Source of the DNA: Gammaproteobacteria bacterium
GTDB lineage: Bacteria > Pseudomonadota > Gammaproteobacteria > Enterobacterales > Kangiellaceae
DNA: 10,261 nt
Assembly: GCA_013372875.1 (NCBI GenBank)
Contig: JABXIW010000004.1
Span: 1-10,261, forward strand
Direction of reading: 5' to 3'
The translations under genes were made by a program, and so were the position numbers. A model generated the notes under the pieces. It was not told the origin of the DNA. It did not search any database and saw only the letters and a list, made by a program, of their open reading frames with translations. Positions within the stretch are counted from its first letter, which is position 1, and each line of letters starts with the position of its first letter. Positions 1 to 5,831 of this stretch are shown here, in pieces.

Positions 1-75
1 ACTCAGAAGTGAAACGACTCATCGCCGATGGTAGTGTGGGGCTTCCCCATGTGAGAGTAGGTCATCGCCAAGCGC
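1..75 (+). rRNA. rrf: 5S ribosomal RNA, 3' part (truncated by window start)
   Basis: This is the last ~75 bases of 5S rRNA, a structural RNA of the large ribosomal subunit. It matches the remembered E. coli 5S almost base for base over ACTCAGAAGTGAAACG, CGCCGATGGTAGTGTGGGG and CCCCATG-GAGAGTAGG. The 3' end is placed near 75 by alignment. TCGCCAAGCGC is the 3' strand of terminal helix I, whose 5' partner lies outside the window. The 16S and 23S genes are presumably just upstream. A strong terminator follows within 10 bases, so this is the end of the rrn operon. Confidence 0.96.
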
Positions 76-82
76 TTAATAC

Positions 83-112
83 AAAACCCCAGCCGATAGG
101 TTGGGGTTTTTT
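83..112 (+). terminator. Intrinsic terminator of the rRNA operon
   Basis: A 12-bp stem (AAAACCCCAGCC at 83-94 with GGTTGGGGTTTT at 99-110, one G·U pair) closes a GATA loop and runs into a T tract to 112. Its place just behind the mature 5S end marks it as the rrn terminator. Confidence 0.93.
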
Positions 113-184
113 ATTACCTGTTGGAAATACCAAGTCTTACCTTGTAGGTTTCCATGTGACAAATTTGCCGGGAGCAAATTTGAA

Positions 185-227
185 TGCCCGCAGGGCAGCC
201 CCGAAGGGGTGAGTATCAGGATGATAC
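185..227 (+). repeat. Three adjacent short hairpins, REP-like
   Basis: Three perfect inverted repeats lie in a row. They are TGCCC-gca-GGGCA (185-197), CCCC-gaa-GGGG (199-209) and GTATCA-gga-TGATAC (213-227). TGATAC can also pair with a second GTATCA at 251-256, so alternative folds exist. Compact G+C-rich hairpins after an rRNA operon resemble dispersed REP-like repeats. Whether this one occurs elsewhere in the genome cannot be seen here. Confidence 0.55.
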
Positions 228-231
228 GAAT

Positions 232-244
232 AGAGTAGGTCATC
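232..244 (+). repeat. 13-base copy of an internal 5S 3'-region segment
   Basis: AGAGTAGGTCATC is identical to 54-66 inside the 5S gene. No other 5S sequence surrounds it, so it is a fragment, not a second gene. Confidence 0.65.
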
Positions 245-306
245 TGTTAAGTATCACTTAAATGCAATTAGCCTGTTCTAAATTATCAGGCAACACTAAA
301 ACTCTT

Positions 307-345
307 TAGGTCATACCCAAGGGGGCAGACCCTCGCCAAGCGCTT
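307..345 (+). repeat. Interrupted copy of the 5S 3' end
   Basis: TAGGTCAT (307-314) and TCGCCAAGCGCTT (333-345) together reproduce 58-77 of the 5S 3' end. They are split by 18 unrelated bases (315-332), and the T at the junction is present in both halves. The second half is the 3' strand of 5S helix I plus two flanking bases. A six-T run follows, as if the copy kept a terminator-like end. The copy could be a relic of a tandem 5S, of recombination between rrn operons, or of an insertion at the 5S end. Confidence 0.65.
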
Positions 346-372
346 TTTTATATCTATTCTCTTAACCCTCGC

Positions 373-400
373 TTCTTTCTGTTCCAATAGCTTGTATAAT
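373..400 (+). promoter_or_regulatory. Putative promoter of the sulfotransferase gene
   Basis: A perfect -10 box TATAAT lies at 395-400. The best -35 candidate is the weak TTCTTT at 373-378, with a 16-base spacer. A start near 407 would leave a leader of about 23 bases before the ATG at 430. The -10 is convincing by itself; the -35 is not. Confidence 0.45.
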
Positions 401-429
401 CTAAATATCTTTAACAAGGCAGCACCGCG

Positions 430-2025
430 ATGAATTATCAAGCTCCTATAGATCAACTTCTTACGAAAGTTCAAGTATTAGCGAATCAAGGACAGATTCA
501 ATCAGCTTATCAGTTGATCCAACAGATAAAAAACCAGCATTCGAAAGAGTCTAAGTCTTGGATGGTATCTGCAATATTATCTTTTCAACTAGGTAAAATT
601 GATGCATCAATAAAAGATATAGATAAAGCAATTTATTTAGCGCCACTGAGCGCACAATATAAGCTTCAAAAATTGCTGCTATTGGAGTCTGCAGGACGTT
701 TAAAAGAGGCTGTAACTTATGGGAAAGATCTTTCATCGCAACAACTAGATGATGTCAATATATTGCAATCTCTGGCAGCATTTTTAAATAAGCATCAGTT
801 ATTCAAAAGCTCAGAAAAATGCTACAAGACTTGTTTGGAGTTAACGCCTAATAACCCCGATCTATTGCTAAATCTTGCAATGGTAAAGCAGTATTTAGGT
901 GAGGTTGATCAAGCAGAGGAGCTAGCAAGTCAAGCATTGTTAATAGCTCCAAACAATGCTGATATTTTATTTTTCCGTTCTCACTTAAAAAAACAAAACG
1001 AAATTGATAATAATATTGAACATCTAAAAGGTGTAATCGATAGAATCAATGCAGATCCAATTAACAGAGCTAAAGTTTATTTTTCCTTAGGAAAAGAGTT
1101 AGAAGATTGCAAGTTATACCAAGAAAGTTTTGCTGCCAGGGAAAAGGGAGCCACCATCTACAGACAAAGCATTAGATATGATTTGCAATCCGAAATTGAT
1201 TTTTTACAAGCGATTAGAAAAAACTATACTGAGGAGCAGTTTAATTCAATTAATATAGGTAAAGGCTATGGTAATAATGAGGCAATATTTGTCGTAGGGA
1301 TGCCTCGGACTGGCACAACGTTATTGGAGCGGATCATTTCTAGTCATTCAGATGTAACTGCCGCAGGAGAGTTGCCGCACTTTAGTCGCTGTATGAGTGA
1401 GGCAATGCAACAACTGCAGTTGCCTGCACACTTATCAAGAAGTCAAATGGCAAAAGCTTCACTTGATTTGAACTTTGGCAGGCTAGGTAAAAGTTACATT
1501 GATGCCGGCCGTGCAATTACAGGTGAAAAATCTTTCTTTGTGGATAAATTCCCACAAAATGCGCTTTATTGTGGCTTAATACATAAATCTCTACCTAAAA
1601 GTAAAATACTCATCTTGGAGCGCCATCCTGTAGACGTTTGCTATTCGGTTTATAAGCAAATGTTTACTGACATTTATCAGTTCTCTTATGATTTAGATGA
1701 ATTAGCAGATTATTTCATAGAGCATCAAAAATTGATGCAACACTGGCAGAAAATGTTGCCAAATGTCGTTAAAACTGTCCGTTACGAAGATTTGGTTCAA
1801 AATTTAGAGGGTAAGGCAAAAGAGGTTATTGATTTTTGTGGATTGGATTGGCAAGAGGATTGCCTTAACTTTCAGAATAATAAACAAGTTACTACTACCG
1901 CAAGTGCTAGCCAGGTCCGACAAAAAATTTATAATAGCTCCGTAGGGATGTGGAAAAACTATGAAAAGGAGCTAGAACCACTGATCAAAAAAATCGAAAA
2001 TAGCGGATTATTGGAAGGCTGGTAA
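430..2025 (+). CDS. TPR-repeat sulfotransferase fusion protein
   Basis: A 531-residue protein with two halves. Residues ~5-260 are helical TPR-type repeats, for example the unit ending in ALLIAPNNADILF. Residues ~285-531 are a PAPS-dependent sulfotransferase. The 5'-phosphosulfate loop is GMPRTGTT (290-297). The 3'-phosphate motif is RHPVDVCYS (398-406). The C-terminal part has RYEDL and SSVGMWKNY, typical of the family. AGEL (312-315) lies where tyrosylprotein sulfotransferases carry their catalytic glutamate region, but I cannot assign the base. There is no signal peptide, so it is likely cytoplasmic. The acceptor (protein, glycan or small molecule) is unknown; the TPR half probably binds it or a partner. 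The ATG has a weak AAGG (416-419) ten bases upstream. The gene looks A+T-richer than murB-birA-coaX, hinting at transfer. No terminator is visible before the next gene. Confidence 0.9.
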   Translation: MNYQAPIDQLLTKVQVLANQGQIQSAYQLIQQIKNQHSKESKSWMVSAILSFQLGKIDASIKDIDKAIYLAPLSAQYKLQKLLLLESAGRLKEAVTYGKDLSSQQLDDVNILQSLAAFLNKHQLFKSSEKCYKTCLELTPNNPDLLLNLAMVKQYLGEVDQAEELASQALLIAPNNADILFFRSHLKKQNEIDNNIEHLKGVIDRINADPINRAKVYFSLGKELEDCKLYQESFAAREKGATIYRQSIRYDLQSEIDFLQAIRKNYTEEQFNSINIGKGYGNNEAIFVVGMPRTGTTLLERIISSHSDVTAAGELPHFSRCMSEAMQQLQLPAHLSRSQMAKASLDLNFGRLGKSYIDAGRAITGEKSFFVDKFPQNALYCGLIHKSLPKSKILILERHPVDVCYSVYKQMFTDIYQFSYDLDELADYFIEHQKLMQHWQKMLPNVVKTVRYEDLVQNLEGKAKEVIDFCGLDWQEDCLNFQNNKQVTTTASASQVRQKIYNSSVGMWKNYEKELEPLIKKIENSGLLEGW

Positions 2026-2107
2026 TTTGTGGCTAGCAAGACAGAGATTTATGCCGATATGAAAACTCTTGAAAATAGTTTATTCTTCAATTGATTATAA
2101 AACAATT

Positions 2108-2112
2108 GGGGG
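2108..2112 (+). promoter_or_regulatory. Ribosome binding site fixing the membrane-protein start
   Basis: GGGGG sits eight bases before the ATG at 2121. It favours that codon over an in-frame ATG at 2091, which lies upstream of the site itself, and over the later ATG at 2133. Confidence 0.55.
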
Positions 2113-2120
2113 TTTTAAAA

Positions 2121-2705
2121 ATGATAGAGAGCATGTCTGTTTCTTTGATGGATCTTTGGTTAGCAATTTTGCTGGCGGGTTTGTTCTGTTGGATCGCGAG
2201 TGCTGTTATTCACATGGTGATCAAGTATCACAATGCGGATATGAAGAACTTATCGAATGAGGATGAGGTTTCTGCGGCTATTGGTGCTGGCAAGCCTGCG
2301 CCAGGTTTGTATCATATGCCTTGGTGCGGTGATATGAGCAATATGGCCAAACCTGAAGTTCAAGAGAAGTTTAATAAAGGACCTGTGGCGGTAGTCACTA
2401 TTTTTCCAAATGGTTTGCCGCCGATGGGTAAACTGTTACTACAACAGTTTTTACATTTCGTCGTAGTATCATTATTAGTCGCTTATGTGGCAACTATATC
2501 CTATCCAATGGGTACGGATTACATGACTATTTTTAGACAAGTCTTTGTGGTGTCGTTTATTGGCTACGGTCTCGGCGGTATTCCATATAGCATTTGGTAT
2601 GGCCATCCCTGGTCTAACTTTTTGCGCTTTATGATAGATGCCTTAATCTATGCGGCTGTTACGGCAGGTACTTTTGCTTGGTTGTGGCCATCAGTAGTAG
2701 GCTAA
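2121..2705 (+). CDS. Conserved inner-membrane protein of unknown function
   Basis: A 194-residue protein with a probable transmembrane helix near the N terminus (~12-34), a soluble loop (~35-109), and three more helices (~110-128, ~138-158, ~171-190). The loop contains PAPGLYHMPWCGD (59-71), a PEVQEKF segment and the GPV...P.G.PPMGK pattern (87-104). The third and fourth helices flank YGHPWS (160-165). I recognise this pattern from unnamed proteins scattered in proteobacteria, but know no function and claim none. An even number of helices would put both ends on the same side. The gene follows the sulfotransferase after 95 bases with no terminator between them, so co-transcription is possible, although a weak TTGAAA/TATAAA pair (2069-2101) is badly spaced for a promoter. 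A strong terminator closes the unit. Confidence 0.82.
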   Translation: MIESMSVSLMDLWLAILLAGLFCWIASAVIHMVIKYHNADMKNLSNEDEVSAAIGAGKPAPGLYHMPWCGDMSNMAKPEVQEKFNKGPVAVVTIFPNGLPPMGKLLLQQFLHFVVVSLLVAYVATISYPMGTDYMTIFRQVFVVSFIGYGLGGIPYSIWYGHPWSNFLRFMIDALIYAAVTAGTFAWLWPSVVG

Positions 2706-2736
2706 AACCTATCTAACTTATTGATATTAAAATATG

Positions 2737-2761
2737 AAGCCAGCATTAAGCTGGCTTTTTT
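2737..2761 (+). terminator. Intrinsic terminator after the membrane-protein gene
   Basis: AAGCCAGC (2737-2744) pairs perfectly with GCTGGCTT (2750-2757) around an ATTAA loop, followed by a T tract to 2761. It separates the sulfotransferase/membrane-protein unit from the peptidase operon. Confidence 0.93.
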
Positions 2762-2826
2762 GTAACGATATGTGACAAATTGGTCTCTAATACTTAATGA
2801 TCGATTATATTGAGTAGTGTATTTAT

Positions 2827-2831
2827 GGGGG
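2827..2831 (+). promoter_or_regulatory. Ribosome binding site fixing the start of the helical-repeat protein
   Basis: GGGGG lies five bases before the ATG at 2837. This ATG begins a clean signal peptide (MKKIII...). The in-frame TTG at 2810 would bury that signal behind nine extra residues, so 2837 is preferred. Confidence 0.6.
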
Positions 2832-2836
2832 TATCT

Positions 2837-3892
2837 ATGAAAAAAATTATCATACCTGTTGTATTGGGATTTGTTGCTTCATCATATTCACTCAAGGCTG
2901 AAAAACCGTTGTTGATGAACGACATACATCCTGAACAACTTTTTAGTAAGCAGCAAATCGAATTTGAAATTAACAGTATTGCGAATAAGCAAACTACCGA
3001 CCTATCGACTTTGCAGCAAGAATATTTGAAGTTAAAACAAATCAATTCGGTTAATGCTAATAGCGTTAGCGATGAAGATTTGGTTTTGCTAAATCAATAT
3101 AAAGACTACCAGTCTCAAACATTTATCAAGCATGAAGAAGGCCCTTTACCTTTAGCAATTTTCGATATTGCTAGTGCGGCTAAATATAAGCTTAACCAAT
3201 ATTATGTGCATCAAGCCTCGCTGCCTTATTTGAAGTTGCGTCAAGATGGCTGGCAAGATTTTAAGTTGGCTTTGGTTAGTGCTGATGAAACTTCGAGCAT
3301 TCAACAAAAGGCAAAGTTAGCTGCGATATCTGATTTGAGTGCTTCTGAATATGCCGAGCTGGCTAAAACTTTAGTAGCAAGTCGTAGTTATCAAGATCCA
3401 CTGTTGGTTAAAGCTATTGCCAACTCGAAAAATACGGACTTGATAGGCTCGCTATTACAAAATAATCATTCGGCTGCAACGCAGCGAGTTATGGCCAAAA
3501 AGCTCGCAGAATTTAATAGCCAGGTTCAAGCTGAGATTTTGCAATCGGTAGTGGCAAATAACAAAAAACTAGCTTCGAGTGCTTTGATCCGCTATGCCAA
3601 GTTACCCGCGAATGCTCGCTCTGATCAATGGCTAACGGAGTTGCTATCGGATCATCGCTTGGGTGCGAGTGCTGCCAAAGCTATAGGCATAACGCAAAGT
3701 CAAACTGCTCTAGAAGCCGCGCAAGCGATGATAAAAAATCCAAGCTCGAATCGAACTCAAGTGGCCAATGCGTTATTGGCATTGAGGTTTGCCAACAATG
3801 ATTATGCTAAATCAGAATTGGTTCATTTGCTTGAGCATGATCAGATCCGGTTCGAAGACATGAAATTGGAGGTAGCAAAATGGTTAGATTAA
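2837..3892 (+). CDS. Secreted alpha-helical-repeat protein of unknown function
   Basis: A 351-residue protein. Residues 1 to ~20 form a signal peptide (MKKIIIPVVLGFVASS...), probably cut after SLKA, so the product is exported. The middle (~20-125) is charged and glutamine-rich, with a likely coiled or extended helical stretch (LSTLQQEYLKLKQ). From about residue 130 to the end it is almost all short amphipathic helices rich in Ala, Leu and Ser (for example LAAISDLSASEYAELAKTL), which looks like HEAT-type solenoid repeats. I see no catalytic motif. Its last 13 bases overlap the start of the M14 peptidase gene, whose Shine-Dalgarno lies inside this gene, so the two are translationally coupled and probably work together: a periplasmic partner, inhibitor or secretion helper are all possible. 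I do not recognise the family. The solenoid call rests on composition and helix pattern only. Confidence 0.82.
   Translation: MKKIIIPVVLGFVASSYSLKAEKPLLMNDIHPEQLFSKQQIEFEINSIANKQTTDLSTLQQEYLKLKQINSVNANSVSDEDLVLLNQYKDYQSQTFIKHEEGPLPLAIFDIASAAKYKLNQYYVHQASLPYLKLRQDGWQDFKLALVSADETSSIQQKAKLAAISDLSASEYAELAKTLVASRSYQDPLLVKAIANSKNTDLIGSLLQNNHSAATQRVMAKKLAEFNSQVQAEILQSVVANNKKLASSALIRYAKLPANARSDQWLTELLSDHRLGASAAKAIGITQSQTALEAAQAMIKNPSSNRTQVANALLALRFANNDYAKSELVHLLEHDQIRFEDMKLEVAKWLD
3868..3872 (+). promoter_or_regulatory. Internal Shine-Dalgarno of the peptidase gene
   Basis: GGAGG lies seven bases before the ATG at 3880, inside the last codons of the upstream gene. It fixes the peptidase start and makes translational coupling likely. 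Confidence 0.75.
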
Positions 3893-5775
3893 TCAAAAAA
3901 GCAGCTTTAGCAGTAAGCGTTGCTCTATTGCCGTTTGCTGTATCCAGTGAAGTTTTGACCTATACCGAAAATACTAATTCCAATACTGAACTAGCAGTGG
4001 GCTATCCGTTACCAGTGCCAGTGGATTCGATGACGGCTGTGAGCGGTTTTAGAAGTTACGATTTTCTGAAAAGTCATCATGAAGCCTTGGCATTGGCCAA
4101 TGCGGAGATGAGCTCAATTCAAGTAGGCTCAACGCGCAATGGGCGAGAAATTATTGCTTACCAATTTGGCGATGCAGATGCGATTGATGCTGATGGGTTA
4201 AATGAGCCAGCATTTTTAGTGAATGGCACCATCCATGCCCGCGAGTGGCAAAGTCCTGAAGTGGTGACGGAGCTGATCGAACAAATTATTGAACGCAAAG
4301 CCGATCAGGGTATGGTGCAATACTTACTGGAAAACACCAATATTGTGATTGTGCCCGTGTTAAACGTAGATGGTTTTTTACAAACTCAGCGTTATCCGAT
4401 TAATGTGACAAACTCACCAGGCACGACCGCTGGATCGAGTGCTAGCGCTAAATTTGCTCAGCCGCGTGATGGCAGAATGCGTCGTAAGAATATGCCTAAT
4501 GTGGATGAGGTTCTATCCACAGAAGCCGATCGCTTAAATGGAGTGGACCTCAATCGTAACTCGTTGCACTTTTTTGGTGTGCAAGATGGGAATAATGATC
4601 CAAATAGCTTAATTTATGGCGGAGCCAATCCTTTCTCGGAACCTGAAACGCAAGCTCTATTAGAAGCCGCAAAACTAGCTCCTGAGTCTGAGTTACGTTT
4701 TTATCAAGACTCCCATTCTTTCTCGCGCGTTTTATTTGTGCCGATGCCAAATAATGCACGTTTGAATAATATTACGCAAAGTGTCGCAACAAAGTATCAG
4801 AATACAACTATAAGTCAGGGCGCGAATTATTTCCCTGTGATTGATCAGGTGGGCTCAGGAATCGCTACTACTGCAGATTATTTTGCTTATGAGCACTTGA
4901 TCCCCACTTGGACTTTGGAGATTGAGCCACCACAGGGGTTCCAAGGTGAACCTGATGGTGGGGCTTTTTATGGTGGTACGGGTGCTAGTCATTCTGGCTT
5001 TATCGCTCCAGATAGCGCAATAGCTAGAATTCGCGATCAGTTAGCGCCGGCACAACTTTTGATGTTTTATCATCAAGCTGGTCCTGCTTACGTTAAGTCG
5101 GTGCGCATTGCCGACAGCAATGACCAAGTGGTTTATGCGGCCGATTGGCAAACCTCGGGCAATAGTCGTACTTTGAATGTGAGCACTGACCAAAGTTTAA
5201 CGGCGGGGCAGCAGTATAAGTTATGGGTACAATTTTCCAAGCCAATGCGCTGGAGAAGCGGTGGTAATGTTACTCAATACCCTGGTCAATCGGTGACGTT
5301 AAGTCCAACGGTTAGCTTTACGGGCTCTGCGGCGGGTACTAATTTTTCCCGTACAATTACCACAGCCAATTCCAATTGGCAGAATCAAGCCGGAGGCAGT
5401 TTGGCTGGCTTCGCTACCTATATGGATGACGCCATTATGTTGGATTTTACCTTGCCTTCAAATGTTAATGTGAGTTCGGCAACAGGCACTACCAATTTTA
5501 ATTTGAATCTTGCGCTGCAAGACTTTGCTGGTTTAGCGCTTGATGCCAATCCAGCAACAGCTGTAGATTGGGCTAATGGTGCATGGACGGGTTATGAAAA
5601 TTCGAATGGTGCGGCTGGAGATACAGGCGGCACAGACTCTTCTTACGCAGTTAAAGTTGAAAACTCGAGCTTAAACCTAGTCACTGGTGGTGGCTCTTCT
5701 GGTGGCGGTGGCGGCGGGGCCATCGGCTGGCTACTGTTATTGCTGTTGTCAGGTTTCGCTATTCGTCGTAAATGA
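3880..5775 (+). CDS. Secreted M14 zinc carboxypeptidase with GlyGly-CTERM sorting tail
   Basis: A 631-residue precursor. It has a signal peptide (residues 1 to ~23, ending AVSS), an M14 metallocarboxypeptidase domain (~50-395), a beta-rich accessory domain (~400-600) and a sorting tail. By comparison with bovine carboxypeptidase A, the zinc ligands are H119 and E122 (in HAREW) and H279 (DSHSF). R202 (MRRKN) matches Arg127. N225-R226 (GVDLNRN) matches the carboxylate-binding Asn144-Arg145. E347 (TLEIEPP) is the likely catalytic glutamate. All key residues are present, so it should be active and release C-terminal residues from peptides; side-chain preference cannot be read. The tail (603-631) is a Gly/Ser run, a Leu-rich helix and a final RRK, the GlyGly-CTERM pattern known to be processed by rhombosortase after export and linked to type II secretion. 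It is the second gene of the pair starting at 2837. Confidence 0.95.
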   Translation: MVRLIKKAALAVSVALLPFAVSSEVLTYTENTNSNTELAVGYPLPVPVDSMTAVSGFRSYDFLKSHHEALALANAEMSSIQVGSTRNGREIIAYQFGDADAIDADGLNEPAFLVNGTIHAREWQSPEVVTELIEQIIERKADQGMVQYLLENTNIVIVPVLNVDGFLQTQRYPINVTNSPGTTAGSSASAKFAQPRDGRMRRKNMPNVDEVLSTEADRLNGVDLNRNSLHFFGVQDGNNDPNSLIYGGANPFSEPETQALLEAAKLAPESELRFYQDSHSFSRVLFVPMPNNARLNNITQSVATKYQNTTISQGANYFPVIDQVGSGIATTADYFAYEHLIPTWTLEIEPPQGFQGEPDGGAFYGGTGASHSGFIAPDSAIARIRDQLAPAQLLMFYHQAGPAYVKSVRIADSNDQVVYAADWQTSGNSRTLNVSTDQSLTAGQQYKLWVQFSKPMRWRSGGNVTQYPGQSVTLSPTVSFTGSAAGTNFSRTITTANSNWQNQAGGSLAGFATYMDDAIMLDFTLPSNVNVSSATGTTNFNLNLALQDFAGLALDANPATAVDWANGAWTGYENSNGAAGDTGGTDSSYAVKVENSSLNLVTGGGSSGGGGGGAIGWLLLLLLSGFAIRRK

Positions 5776-5792
5776 ATTTCACTTTTCGGCAA

Positions 5793-5816
5793 AAAAGGGC
5801 TCAACTGAGCCCTTTT
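5793..5816. terminator. Bidirectional terminator between convergent genes
   Basis: AAAAGGGCTCA (5793-5803) and TGAGCCCTTTT (5806-5816) form an almost uninterrupted inverted repeat. The innermost pair probably opens to leave a four-base loop. Flanking A and T runs let it work for the peptidase gene on the plus strand and the amidohydrolase gene on the minus strand. Confidence 0.92.
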
Positions 5817-5831
5817 AGTATAAGTTAATCA

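Larger units (their letters stand above)
113..394. other. Gene-free region downstream of 5S, with small hairpins and 5S-derived fragments
   Basis: I see no credible protein gene here. Short open frames on either strand have no ribosome binding site and overlap structured sequence. The stretch holds TTGG-aaata-CCAA (121-133), two copies of the palindrome CAAATTTG (160-167 and 175-182), three back-to-back hairpins (185-227), an imperfect GCCTG/CAGGC pair (271-275 and 287-291), and two partial copies of the 5S 3' end (232-244 and 307-345). A T run follows the second copy (344-349) and could act as a weak second terminator. Confidence 0.7.

Noticed and set aside
9..212. 67-codon open frame on the plus strand
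   Set aside because: It runs through the 5S rRNA, the rrn terminator and the hairpin cluster, with no ribosome binding site; it is chance.
113..394. Insertion sequence or integrated element after 5S
   Set aside because: No transposase or integrase frame and no terminal inverted repeats are visible. Only short 5S-like fragments support any insertion history.
286..474. 62-codon open frame on the minus strand
   Set aside because: It overlaps the 5S-derived repeat and the start of the sulfotransferase gene, and has no recognisable protein pattern.
2069..2260. 63-codon open frame overlapping the membrane-protein start
   Set aside because: It is in another frame of the same DNA. The 2121 frame has a ribosome binding site and clear transmembrane helices.
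2706..2836. Promoter for the helical-repeat/peptidase operon
   Set aside because: Candidates such as TTGGTC (2780-2785) with GATTAT (2803-2808) match consensus poorly. A promoter must exist after the terminator, but I cannot place it.
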